Shown piece after piece: positions 7,891 to 15,255 of a stretch of 15,940 nt of DNA; positions within the stretch are counted from its first letter, which is position 1, and the number at the start of each line of letters is the position of its first letter. A program made the position numbers and the translations under genes. The DNA is from Propionibacteriaceae bacterium (GTDB taxonomy: Bacteria > Actinomycetota > Actinomycetes > Propionibacteriales > Propionibacteriaceae). Location: contig WRJP01000028.1 in NCBI GenBank assembly GCA_009778535.1, positions 1 through 15,940 of the forward strand, given 5' to 3'. The notes below the pieces were generated by a model. It made no database searches, was not told where the DNA came from, and saw only the letters and a program-made list of their open reading frames with translations.

Positions 7891-8668
7891 ACGTTCTTCC
7901 AAACACTCAATAGCTCCTATAGTCGTCTTATTTTTAGCTATCACCGCCTTCGGTCTCCTCTGGTGGTTGCTAGCGGCATTGACCAATGCGTCCAGCCCCG
8001 CGAAGGCCACCTGGGGCACAGTCGAGGCTGATGAGTATCAAATTTCTGCGCTAGCTACTGGCACCGTAACCGAGGTTTTTGTAGCCGCAGGAGATCAGGT
8101 AAAGATCGGCGATACCTTAGTTCAACTTGACGACGCGGCCGCGAAACTCGTGTTAGAACAGGCGCAGCAGCAAGTTGCCGCTGAGAAGGCCAACGTCGAA
8201 AAGGAAAAGAACAACTCAAAAGCTGAACGCGACATGGCCGCAGCAAAACTGAAGCAAGCTGAAGCAGCAGCCGCTTACGCGCAACTACAAGTCGATAACA
8301 TGACGATTGTTTCGAGTGTGAATGGGAAGGTGACTGCTGTATTGACCAACCCTGGGGCGGTCTCAACTCCAGGTAAGGCGCTGCTTACCGTGCTTGACCC
8401 TTCAAGCACATTTGTACGGGCTTACGTGCCGCAGACAATGGTTGAACAGTTGAGCGTTGGACAAGAGGTGACGCTCGCTTCGCCATATGCACAAAATTCA
8501 GCAAAGACGTATGGAAGGATTTCCTTCGTATCTGCCACGGCCGAGTTCACCCCAAATACCGCGCAAACCATCGAACAGCAAGCAAAGTTGGTGTATGAGA
8601 TTCGGATTAACCAGCTAAAAGGCAATAGTTCGTTGAATGCAGGAATGTCAGTCGAAATCAAGTTCTGA
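7883..8668 (+). CDS. membrane-fusion adaptor 2 (YbhG/YhiI-like), N-terminally anchored
   Basis: HlyD-family adaptor of 261 residues. One membrane segment at about 10-33 anchors it with the N-terminus inside. The first lipoyl half lies at 56-82 (A-L-A-T-G-T-V-T-E-V-F-V-A-A-G-D), a short alpha hairpin at 85-138, and the second half at 142-172 (V-S-S-V-N-G-K-V). The block A-E-F-T-P-N-T-A-Q-T at 220-229, followed by A-K-L-V-Y-E-I, is characteristic of the YbhG/YhiI group, where it precedes the last barrel strands. The ATG at 7883 is preferred to an ATG at 7796, which lies deep inside the upstream gene and would put a hydrophilic stretch before the anchor. Overlaps adaptor 1 by 8 bases and ATPase 1 by one. 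Together the two adaptors probably form one complex with the permeases. Confidence 0.85.
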   Translation: MAERSSKHSIAPIVVLFLAITAFGLLWWLLAALTNASSPAKATWGTVEADEYQISALATGTVTEVFVAAGDQVKIGDTLVQLDDAAAKLVLEQAQQQVAAEKANVEKEKNNSKAERDMAAAKLKQAEAAAAYAQLQVDNMTIVSSVNGKVTAVLTNPGAVSTPGKALLTVLDPSSTFVRAYVPQTMVEQLSVGQEVTLASPYAQNSAKTYGRISFVSATAEFTPNTAQTIEQQAKLVYEIRINQLKGNSSLNAGMSVEIKF

Positions 8669-9633
8669 TGCTCCGCGAAGAAATAGCACTGCAAGCCAGG
8701 TCACTGCGTCGAAGTTTCGGCGAAATAGTCGCTTTGGATAGCGTTGACCTGAGCGTGCCTGTGGGCGCGTTGTATGGGCTGCTGGGTCCAGACGGAGCTG
8801 GCAAGACTACGTTGTTGCGGATTCTTGCCACACTTGGAAATCTGGACGCAGGCGTAGCTGAAGTTAACGGAAGTAACGTCACTGACTTCGAGCGGGAGCA
8901 ACGGGCTGCGATTGGATATATGCCGCAGCAGTTTTCTTTGTATCCGGATTTGACCGTCGCTGAAAACCTAAGGTTATTTGCGGCGCTGCGCGGAGTTTCG
9001 AAAACACAGCGCGCCCAAAGGCAGCAGCTACTGTTGGACATGGTAGGCATGACAAAGTTCTCCGAGCGTTTAGCCGGCAATCTATCTGGAGGCATGAAGC
9101 AGAAGTTGATGCTGATCTCCATGTTGATGCACGACCCAGATTTGCTGATTCTCGATGAGCCAACAACCGGAGTTGATCCGCTGTCGCGGCACGAGTTCTG
9201 GGAGTTGCTGGCGCAGCTACACGAGGTTGGGAAAACAATTTTGGTGGCGACTCCGTATATGGAGGAGGCAGCAAACTGCGACGAGATAGCTTTCATTGCG
9301 GCTGGGAAAATAACCAAAACTGGTACGCCAGATCAAATCGTTTCAGATATCCCTGGCTTCAGCTACGAAATACGTGCTGAAGATCTGTTTGAAGTCCAAT
9401 ACCACCTGGATTCATTGGAGCAAGTTGTCACTACAGCTATGACAGAAAATGCGTTGCGAGTCTTAGTTAATGCTGGAACTCGAACCGAATTGGCGCAAGA
9501 ACTTAGCGGCTTCAAGATCAGCGATATTACGCAGGTGCCTACTGATTTGGAAACAGCTTTCATCTATCTAGCGCAGCAGGCAAAAGCTGCAACGGTGGAC
9601 AATGACCGACACTTTCAAGAGGTGACAAAATGA
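8668..9633 (+). CDS. ABC transporter ATPase 1 (YbhF N-half/DrrA-like)
   Basis: ATP-binding subunit of 321 residues. Walker A G-P-D-G-A-G-K-T-T at 40-48; Q-loop Q87/Q88 in M-P-Q-Q-F-S; signature L-S-G-G-M at 139-143; Walker B L-L-I-L-D-E at 159-164; D-loop G-V-D at 168-170. The H-loop position is Pro196 (V-A-T-P-Y-M-E-E-A) where most ATPases have His, so hydrolysis at its own site may be slow. The end (about 232-305) is the usual DrrA-type C-terminal domain. It starts by TGATG overlap with adaptor 2 and has no clear ribosome site of its own, so translation is coupled. It most likely pairs with ATPase 2, encoded at the end of the operon, as the two halves of YbhF do in one chain. Confidence 0.9.
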   Translation: MLREEIALQARSLRRSFGEIVALDSVDLSVPVGALYGLLGPDGAGKTTLLRILATLGNLDAGVAEVNGSNVTDFEREQRAAIGYMPQQFSLYPDLTVAENLRLFAALRGVSKTQRAQRQQLLLDMVGMTKFSERLAGNLSGGMKQKLMLISMLMHDPDLLILDEPTTGVDPLSRHEFWELLAQLHEVGKTILVATPYMEEAANCDEIAFIAAGKITKTGTPDQIVSDIPGFSYEIRAEDLFEVQYHLDSLEQVVTTAMTENALRVLVNAGTRTELAQELSGFKISDITQVPTDLETAFIYLAQQAKAATVDNDRHFQEVTK

Positions 9634-10763
9634 TCACCCGTATCGCAGTTATTGCTGGCAAAGAGTTCCGCCAGATGTTTCGAGATATGCGGCTCCTAGG
9701 AATCGTGTTGTTGATGCCGATAATCCAATTGCTGCTTTTTGCCTACACTATCAGTTTCGACGTTCAAAACGTCCCGCTTTGGGTGGTTGACAACGACCGC
9801 AGTGTTTCCAGCCGTGACTACATCGCTTCGTTGACAGCTTCGGGAACTTTTCAGTTGGCCGGAATCTCTGATTCGTTTAATGATGGGGACTCGGCTTTGG
9901 AATTTGGTCAGGCGCGAGTCGCTGTGCTGATTCCTTCAGGATTTGGAGCGGAAATTGCGCGTGGAAATCCCGGTCAAGTCGGGATTTTGGTAGACGGTTC
10001 TGAACCAAATAGCGCACGGGTGTCCAGGGCGGCGGTCATCGCTATGAGTGCGAATTATTCATTGGAACTCACCAAGGGATGGGCAGTTGCAAACGGCATC
10101 GATTTGTCCGGACAGGGAATGCTGGCGGCACAAGTACGGACTTGGTATAACCCAGAGCTGAAGTCGTCCGACTTCTTGATTCCGGGGTTGATGGTCGTCA
10201 TTTTGATGATCGTGACGGTGCAGCAGACCGCAGTTTCACTGGTACGAGAACGCGAGTTGAACACTTCAGATCAGCTTGCGCTCACACCGCTGCGTTCGGT
10301 TGAACTCATCATCGGGAAGTTATTGCCCGGACTGTTGCTGGCTTTCGTAAATCTCGGCGTGATAGTCGGATTGGGGGTTGGGGTCTTTGGGGTGCCGATG
10401 CGGGGCGACCCGCTTGCGCTTATTGCTGGGGCGACACTATTCATCATTTCTTGTCTTGGCATCGGTTTTCTGATTTCTGCGGTAGTGCCTTCAGTGGAAG
10501 TGGCAAGCATTGCAGCGTTGTTGGTGGCCTTCCTCCCCGCTTTCCTGCTTTCAGATTTTGCATTTCCGTTAGATCAAATCCCATTTGTGCTGGAGTGGTT
10601 TTCACGAGTCTTTCCCGGTCGCTACATGGTGACGATCTCGCGGGACGTGTTCTTGAAAGGTGCTGGTTTTGAACAGGTCTGGCGCGAACTTGGCGCGCTC
10701 TGTATTTTCGCAGTGGTCGTGACTGGGTTGGCCGCGATGCGTTATTCCAGGAGGGCGCGATGA
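9630..10763 (+). CDS. ABC-2 type exporter permease 1 (YbhS/YbhR-like)
   Basis: Membrane subunit of 377 residues. Layout: a first membrane helix near 22-42; a large external domain at about 45-180; then five hydrophobic segments near 183-204, 229-254, 260-283, 290-313 and 353-370. The coupling region contains E-R-E-L-N-T-S-D-Q-L-A-L-T-P and G-K-L-L-P (207-233), matching the ExESGTxexLxxTPxxxxExxxGK pattern of ABC-2 permeases, although the usual SGT is NTS. Start set by AGAGGTG at 9618-9624 and an ATGA overlap with ATPase 1. It presumably forms a heterodimer with permease 2. Substrate unknown; relatives export drugs, lipids or cell-envelope compounds. Confidence 0.88.
   Translation: MITRIAVIAGKEFRQMFRDMRLLGIVLLMPIIQLLLFAYTISFDVQNVPLWVVDNDRSVSSRDYIASLTASGTFQLAGISDSFNDGDSALEFGQARVAVLIPSGFGAEIARGNPGQVGILVDGSEPNSARVSRAAVIAMSANYSLELTKGWAVANGIDLSGQGMLAAQVRTWYNPELKSSDFLIPGLMVVILMIVTVQQTAVSLVRERELNTSDQLALTPLRSVELIIGKLLPGLLLAFVNLGVIVGLGVGVFGVPMRGDPLALIAGATLFIISCLGIGFLISAVVPSVEVASIAALLVAFLPAFLLSDFAFPLDQIPFVLEWFSRVFPGRYMVTISRDVFLKGAGFEQVWRELGALCIFAVVVTGLAAMRYSRRAR
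10749..10754 (+). promoter_or_regulatory. ribosome binding site of permease 2
   Basis: Perfect AGGAGG 5 bases before the ATG at 10760, inside the end of the permease 1 gene. It is the strongest ribosome site inside the operon. Confidence 0.7.
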
Positions 10764-11866
10764 GTATTCGGCGCACCAGGTTGTTGATCTGGAAAGAGTT
10801 TTTGCAGCTACGCCGCGACCGACTGTTGGGTGGGTTGCTGATTGCAATGCCGATTTTACAACTGATCTTTTTCGGTTATGTGATCGCTGCTGATATTTCG
10901 TCGCTGCGTACTGCGATTGTTGATTTAGATCATTCCAGTGTTTCAAGGCAGGTAGCCGACGGGTTCGCTAATTCCGAATATTTCAACATTGTGGCATTTC
11001 CCGAGAGTGAGTCCGAAGTAAAGCCATTGCTAGATCGTGGTGAAGTGCGGGTTGTCGTAGTAATACCGGAGAGAACGTCGTATCGCTTGGCACAAGGTAA
11101 GTCCGCAGATATTGGGGTCATCGTCGATGGTTCAAACTCGCAGGTTTCGCAGGTGGCGGGAGCTTACGCTACCGCAGTGGTTGCTGCCCTTAACGGTTTT
11201 GAACCACCAGCTTCGGCTCCGAGTTTGGATGCCCGAGTTAGGGTGCAATTCAACCCTAAGATGGAACCGGTAAACACCATGATTCCGGGGTTGATAGCAG
11301 TAATCATGATGCTTTCGTTGACCGCAATCATGTCTATGGCTGTGGTGCGAGAACGTGAATCTGGAGTGCTAGAACGGTTATTCATCACGCCGATTCGACC
11401 TGGTGAATACTTGATTGGGAAGGTGACGCCGTATGCAGCGCTGGCATGTGTGCAAATGGCCATCATCGCCTTGGGAGGTTCGCTGTGGTTTGGGGTTCCG
11501 TTTAATGGAAGTCTGCTGCTGGTTTTGACCGGACTCTTGCTTTTCATGCTGATCTCGATTGGGCTTGGGCTGCTGATCTCCTTGGTTTCAAGAACTCGAG
11601 CGCAGGCTATCCAGTCGGTGCTGTTCATCATGCTTCCTTCGATGGTGCTTTCTGGTTTCATCTTTCCTATTGAGTCGATGCCGGAGCAGATTTCGTGGGT
11701 TAGTTATCTGCTGCCTTTGACGCATGCGTTGATTGTGATGCGCGGGTCGTTCGTGAAAGGTGCGGGATGGGAAGCGATGGGGCAGCCGCTGTTGGCTATG
11801 GTCGCTTTTGCTGTCGTCATCTTTGGTTTTGCGGTGTTCGCTACTAGGAAACGGATGGTGGTGTGA
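10760..11866 (+). CDS. ABC-2 type exporter permease 2 (YbhR/YbhS-like)
   Basis: Membrane subunit of 368 residues, paralogous in layout to permease 1: first membrane helix near 23-43, external domain at about 45-170, then five hydrophobic segments to the C-terminus. The coupling motif is canonical here: E-R-E-S-G-V-L-E-R-L-F-I-T-P and G-E-Y-L-I-G-K. The external parts of both permeases share short blocks such as I-V-D-G-S, so they arose by duplication. ATGA overlap with permease 1. The next ORF starts within its stop codon region (GTGATG). Likely partner of permease 1 in one heteromeric pump. Confidence 0.88.
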   Translation: MSIRRTRLLIWKEFLQLRRDRLLGGLLIAMPILQLIFFGYVIAADISSLRTAIVDLDHSSVSRQVADGFANSEYFNIVAFPESESEVKPLLDRGEVRVVVVIPERTSYRLAQGKSADIGVIVDGSNSQVSQVAGAYATAVVAALNGFEPPASAPSLDARVRVQFNPKMEPVNTMIPGLIAVIMMLSLTAIMSMAVVRERESGVLERLFITPIRPGEYLIGKVTPYAALACVQMAIIALGGSLWFGVPFNGSLLLVLTGLLLFMLISIGLGLLISLVSRTRAQAIQSVLFIMLPSMVLSGFIFPIESMPEQISWVSYLLPLTHALIVMRGSFVKGAGWEAMGQPLLAMVAFAVVIFGFAVFATRKRMVV

Positions 11867-14625
11867 TGCCTGAAAAACGTAAAGGGCGCAAATCGCCAAG
11901 TGAGCCGCAGCTTCCGCTGCGTTGGGATGACGCACAGGAGCAGGCTTCAGTTTCGCCGCAATCACAGGCCGAGGTGCTAGCTGCGCTGGAAATGCCGAGT
12001 CGATTCACGCCATTTCCGCCGTTTGCTGAGGTTGATCTCAGCGAAGACTTTGACGGTGATATTCCCGATGAAGTTACGAGTAACGACAGCTACGAATCTG
12101 ACTTTCAGCTCCTTGACCCCACTGCCTGGATTTCCAGATTTCGGAAGACGGCTAAACCGCTTCCTGTTGCGACGCCTGCGCCCAAGATTGCTGGTCAGAG
12201 ACTGAAGTTGAGTGATCTTACAGATTTCGAGTCTGAGCTGGGCGACTACGACCGGCTTGCTATCGACGTTGACATCAATGCGCCCGCGCGTGACGGTCTG
12301 CATCTTGACCCAAAGGTTTGGATTGCGCAGTTCAAACAAGGTGTGAAGTCGGCACCTGAAGGGGAGTTGACTTCACCCAAAGCGCAGCGACGTCGTAGGA
12401 GACACGCTACGACGACAGCTTTCGAACCTGAGATTGAAGGTTTTCGGCCAGAGCGAGCTTTCCGCAGAACCGAGCAGGCCAGGGATGGGCTTCGTATCGA
12501 CGCAAAGAAATGGATTGCCGAGTTTAGGCAGGCGTCCGCGATTAGCGAGGAAGTCGTATTCGTTGACGAGGAGCCTTTGGAAGTTGATGAAGTAGCGCTA
12601 GTTGTCGATAGTCCGACATTTTCAGTCGACGAAGCGGCCTTAGCCATCGAAGTCACTGCTGCTCCCACATTTGCCATTGACGCGGTAGCGCCCACAACTG
12701 ACCAGGTTGAGCCGTTGGCTGCGGCGGGTGTTTCTGAGGTTGAGTTACCGCAGTTGACGTTCGCTGAGATCGAGCCTGTGGTTGATGAAGCAGTTTTCGT
12801 CACTGATGTTCAGATGCCAGCAACCGTCGAGATTGTGCCTTCGGCTGACGGGGTTGAGTTGGCGGTTGGCGAGGCTGCTTTTGAAGTTGAGTTACCACAG
12901 TTGACGTTCGCTGAGTTCGAGCCGACAGATCGCGGAGCAGAACTGGCATCTGATGCGGTTGCAGCGGAGCTAGTAGCTGCTGAGTATGAGCTTGAAGTCG
13001 AAGCGGAGCTCACGCAGCTAAGCGGCTCAGAAGATATTGAGTTCGAGGAGCTAGTCGCTGGAGACTTAAAACTGGAGGTATCGCAAGCCGACGCCTTCGT
13101 CACGCTGGAAAGCGACGAGGGTATTTCAGAGTTTGGATTTCACGACGAAACCATCGAGCCGGTTGTTGAAATTATTGAGCCCGCTAGGGATGGGTTCCAG
13201 ATAGACCCAAAGCGCTGGATAACCCAGTTCAGAGCGGCAGAGAGAAATGCCCGCACCGGACTTTCGGCAGTGACGGAAGTTCCGGTAGCACCAGAACTTT
13301 CGACAGTGGTGCCAGCGGTGGTCGTACCCGAGCTTGAAGTCACTGTTTCTGAAGTTAACGATGCAGCGCAAGCGCTTTCAGCGTACGAGTTGGAACAGAC
13401 CGTTGCGACGACTGTGCCCGAAATTGATGTAGACCTAGCCCCTGCCGTTGAGTTTGAGTCAGTTGGCGATGCTGAGTATGTAGCTGAGTTGGCAACTGAT
13501 CTCGAATACGCTGTTGAGCTTGAAGAGCCAGCTGCTGTGTTCGTTGTGGAACCTGAAATCGAGTTTGCGGTTGCGCCAGAGGTGAATGTCGAAGTAGAGC
13601 AAACTACTGCGCCCGAAATGGTAGTTGAGGTAGCGCAAATCGACGAGGCTGAGTTATCCATTGAGTCTGAGCATGTCATTGAGTACGAGCAAGTTGCTGC
13701 GCCGGAGATAGATTTCGCGGATTGGGAACTTGAGGTTGAAAAAGCTGAGACAGTTGCGGTTGAGTCTGATTGGGATGAAGAAACTGTTCTCGCACCAGTA
13801 AGTCAGCTTGAAACGAGCGACTTGGTCGAAACTCATCTAGTTCCAACGTTTGTGGTTGCCCAAAAGCGGTCGGAGCTTGAAGGTACAGCGCTCGCGGCGA
13901 ATCAGGCGATCTCGATTCGAGGGCTACGTAAAGATTTCGGCTCGTTCACGGCTGTCGATGGCATTGATCTTGATGTTGCGGAAGGTCAAGTTTTTGGTTT
14001 CCTGGGTCCGAACGGTTCCGGCAAGACGACGACAATCCGGATGTTGACTGGGACGTTAAGGCCGACGGCTGGAGCTGCCACGGTGCTTGGCTATGACATA
14101 GTGAACCAACCTGACTCGATCCGTAGTCAGGTGGGGTATATGAGCCAGAAGTTTTCACTGTTTGAAGATTTGACGGTGGCCGAGAACCTGCGTTTCTATG
14201 GCGGGATTTATGAGTTGGACGATGCGGAATTCCAAGCGCAGCAGGAATATATCTTGGCGATGGCAGGGTTGGAAGGTCGAGAAAACGAGTTAACGCGCAA
14301 CCTTAGTGTTGGCTGGCGGCAGCGTTTAGCGCTTGGGACTGCGGCAATTCATTCTCCGGATTTGATCTTCTTGGATGAACCAACTTCAGGGGTCGATCCG
14401 GTCGCTAGGAGACAGTTTTGGTCGCTGCTGTATGAACTTGCTGCTGAAGGTGTGACAATCTTCGTCACTACTCATTACATGGAAGAAGCCAGTCATTGCA
14501 ACCAACTTGCTTTCATCAATGCTGGTCAGATTGTGGCGTACGGTTCCCCGGATGAGATTCGCGAACGTCATGCAAATCAGTCCCTTAACGAAATCTTCAT
14601 CGACTTGATCAAGCAAGATAGCTGA
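11863..14625 (+). CDS. ABC transporter ATPase 2 with a ~680-residue acidic, motif-repeat N-terminal extension
   Basis: Protein of 920 residues (numbered from the GTG at 11863; the adjacent ATG at 11866 is equally or more likely). Residues 682-920 form a normal DrrA-like ATPase, corresponding to the YbhF C-half: Walker A G-P-N-G-S-G-K-T-T 715-723, Q-loop Q762, Walker B L-I-F-L-D-E 834-839, D-loop G-V-D, H-loop His871 intact. The signature is degenerate, L-S-V-G-W at 814-818. Residues 1-680 match no family I recognise. They contain a basic start, an R5 run (176-180), four copies of a W-I-x-x-F motif (W89, W153, W217, W452), and an acidic V/E/A/P-rich stretch (231-660) with about 108 Asp/Glu, 9 Lys/Arg and no Cys. 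No membrane segment or internal start with a ribosome site is visible, so the extension seems a true cytoplasmic fusion. Perhaps a scaffold or sensor; that is inference. Confidence 0.87.
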   Translation: MMPEKRKGRKSPSEPQLPLRWDDAQEQASVSPQSQAEVLAALEMPSRFTPFPPFAEVDLSEDFDGDIPDEVTSNDSYESDFQLLDPTAWISRFRKTAKPLPVATPAPKIAGQRLKLSDLTDFESELGDYDRLAIDVDINAPARDGLHLDPKVWIAQFKQGVKSAPEGELTSPKAQRRRRRHATTTAFEPEIEGFRPERAFRRTEQARDGLRIDAKKWIAEFRQASAISEEVVFVDEEPLEVDEVALVVDSPTFSVDEAALAIEVTAAPTFAIDAVAPTTDQVEPLAAAGVSEVELPQLTFAEIEPVVDEAVFVTDVQMPATVEIVPSADGVELAVGEAAFEVELPQLTFAEFEPTDRGAELASDAVAAELVAAEYELEVEAELTQLSGSEDIEFEELVAGDLKLEVSQADAFVTLESDEGISEFGFHDETIEPVVEIIEPARDGFQIDPKRWITQFRAAERNARTGLSAVTEVPVAPELSTVVPAVVVPELEVTVSEVNDAAQALSAYELEQTVATTVPEIDVDLAPAVEFESVGDAEYVAELATDLEYAVELEEPAAVFVVEPEIEFAVAPEVNVEVEQTTAPEMVVEVAQIDEAELSIESEHVIEYEQVAAPEIDFADWELEVEKAETVAVESDWDEETVLAPVSQLETSDLVETHLVPTFVVAQKRSELEGTALAANQAISIRGLRKDFGSFTAVDGIDLDVAEGQVFGFLGPNGSGKTTTIRMLTGTLRPTAGAATVLGYDIVNQPDSIRSQVGYMSQKFSLFEDLTVAENLRFYGGIYELDDAEFQAQQEYILAMAGLEGRENELTRNLSVGWRQRLALGTAAIHSPDLIFLDEPTSGVDPVARRQFWSLLYELAAEGVTIFVTTHYMEEASHCNQLAFINAGQIVAYGSPDEIRERHANQSLNEIFIDLIKQDS
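12103..12147 (+). repeat. WIxxF motif copy 1 (residues 81-95 of ATPase 2)
   Basis: Most diverged copy: F-Q-L-L-D-P-T-A-W-I-S-R-F-R-K. It keeps the DP, WI and F-R core but lacks the ARDG lead. Its Trp codon is at 12127. Confidence 0.65.
12283..12342 (+). repeat. WIxxF motif copy 2 (residues 141-160 of ATPase 2)
   Basis: P-A-R-D-G-L-H-L-D-P-K-V-W-I-A-Q-F-K-Q-G. The Trp codon is at 12319, exactly 192 bases (64 residues) after copy 1. Confidence 0.8.
12478..12534 (+). repeat. WIxxF motif copy 3 (residues 206-224 of ATPase 2)
   Basis: A-R-D-G-L-R-I-D-A-K-K-W-I-A-E-F-R-Q-A. The Trp codon is at 12511, again exactly 192 bases after copy 2. Confidence 0.8.
12739..12768 (+). repeat. 30-bp direct repeat, copy 1
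   Basis: Differs from the copy at 12886-12915 by one silent base. Encodes V-E-L-P-Q-L-T-F-A-E inside the acidic part of ATPase 2. The surrounding protein similarity is slightly longer (E-V-E-L-P-Q-L-T-F-A-E-I/F-E-P). Confidence 0.75.
12886..12915 (+). repeat. 30-bp direct repeat, copy 2
   Basis: Second copy, offset by 147 bases (49 codons, in frame), with a single CCG/CCA difference. It suggests recent in-frame duplication in the extension. Confidence 0.75.
13180..13242 (+). repeat. WIxxF motif copy 4 (residues 440-460 of ATPase 2)
   Basis: P-A-R-D-G-F-Q-I-D-P-K-R-W-I-T-Q-F-R-A-A-E. Trp codon at 13216. It lies 235 residues after copy 3 and is closest to copy 2 in its lead (PARDG) and core (DPK). 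Confidence 0.8.
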
Positions 14626-14644
14626 CCTGCCCTGTTGGTAGGTC
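14624..14644 (+). terminator. candidate terminator of the exporter operon
   Basis: Stem of 8 pairs (GACCTGCC with GGTAGGTC, one G-T wobble), loop CTGTT, starting inside the stop codon of ATPase 2. No T-run follows, which is common in actinobacterial terminators. It would separate the operon from the tRNA gene. Confidence 0.5.
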
Positions 14645-14702
14645 TGTAGAAACGTAAAAGCTCGTTCTCACAGGTGGTAAGGTTAGCTGCGCTGTAGTAT
14701 TT

Positions 14703-14775
14703 GGGGCATTGGCGCAGTTGGTAGCGCGTCGCGTTCGCAATGCGAAGGTCAGGGGTTCGAATCCCCTATGCTCCA
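14703..14775 (+). tRNA. tRNA-Ala (anticodon CGC)
   Basis: Complete cloverleaf of 73 bases. Acceptor GGGGCAT (14703-14709) pairs with ATGCTCC (14768-14774), with one G-T wobble; D arm GCGC/GCGC; anticodon loop TTCGCAA with CGC at 14736-14738, reading GCG alanine codons; T arm AGGGG-TTCGAAT-CCCCT (14751-14767). The discriminator base is A. CCA is not encoded (CAA follows), so it must be added enzymatically. A transposase remnant begins soon after the 3' end. Confidence 0.95.
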
Positions 14776-14784
14776 CAATGTGGT

Positions 14785-14819
14785 GAGTCGCGTCATGTGT
14801 CTCACATGAGTCGCGTCAT
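14785..14819. repeat. two 12-bp direct repeats at the edge of the IS remnant
   Basis: GAGTCGCGTCAT occurs at 14785-14796 and 14808-14819. Between them lies the inverted repeat ATGTG-TCT-CACAT (14795-14807). The position just outside the transposase stop codon suggests the terminal sequence of the IS, with repeated transposase-binding sites. The outer boundary is not defined because the other end is missing. Confidence 0.55.
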
Positions 14820-14828
14820 AGGTCACTA

Positions 14829-15255
14829 TTAGGTTGCTGGCCATCTGCCGGGGGGTTTGGTGGTGTTGCGCCAGTAGTTGCGGTTGGGTTGGATCTGGTT
14901 GGTGGCGAGGATTTCACCGGTGTCGAGGTGGATGACGGTGACGGTTGTTTCGTCGATGAGGGCTAGTACGCGTTTACCTTGGTGGGTGGCGCCGACGCCT
15001 AGGTGATGCATTTTCCCGGCGCGGCGTAGGGAGAGTTTGCCTTCTTTACTGACTCGGTCGTAGCGGATTCGGTAGTGGCTGCTGGTGGTTTGGCTGGTGG
15101 CTGGTAAGGCTTTGATGGTGGCTTGGTAGGCGGCGGCTGGGGTTGCTTGGCCCAGGGCGCGGTGTGGCCGGTGGTTGTTGTAGTGGTCACGGAATCGGTC
15201 TAGTTGAGTTTGTAGGTCGGCTAGTGTGCTGGCGGCGGGTTGAGTAGCGAGCCTG
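14829..15255 (-). pseudogene. IS481-type transposase, 5'-truncated remnant
   Basis: On the minus strand one open frame gives the C-terminal part of an IS481-type DDE integrase/transposase, about 140 residues. Recognisable are L-Q-T-Q-L-D-R-F-R-D-H-Y-N-N and the hallmark H-R-P-H-R-A-L-G, followed by a tail with Y-R-I-R-Y-D-R-V, L-R-R-A-G-K-M-H-H-L and L-D-T-G-E-I-L, typical of these proteins. The D-D part of the catalytic triad and the N-terminal helix-turn-helix are absent. Similarity fades near 15255 and an in-frame TAA lies at 15291-15293. No start codon serves the fragment, so it is a relic, not a gene. The remaining frame has no internal stop, so the truncation may be fairly recent. Confidence 0.8.

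Noticed and set aside
12103..13242. The motif repeats as a CRISPR-like or transposon array
   Set aside because: The repeats are conserved at protein level, in frame and coding; DNA identity between copies is low and spacing is by codons.
13140..13679. 179-codon Ser/Thr-rich open frame on the minus strand
   Set aside because: It is the antisense shadow of the repetitive Glu/Val/Ala codons of the ATPase 2 extension; low-complexity composition, no ribosome site. The same holds for 12246-12803 and 12810-13103 on the minus strand.
14695..14700. TAGTAT as -10 promoter element for the tRNA
   Set aside because: It ends only 2 bases before the tRNA 5' end, so transcription would start inside the tRNA. 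TAAGGT at 14678-14683 is better placed, but no -35 is visible, so I call no promoter.
14999..15190. Thr/Pro-rich open frame on the minus strand
   Set aside because: It is an out-of-frame reading of the transposase remnant; the neighbouring frame gives the recognisable H-R-P-H-R-A-L-G motif.
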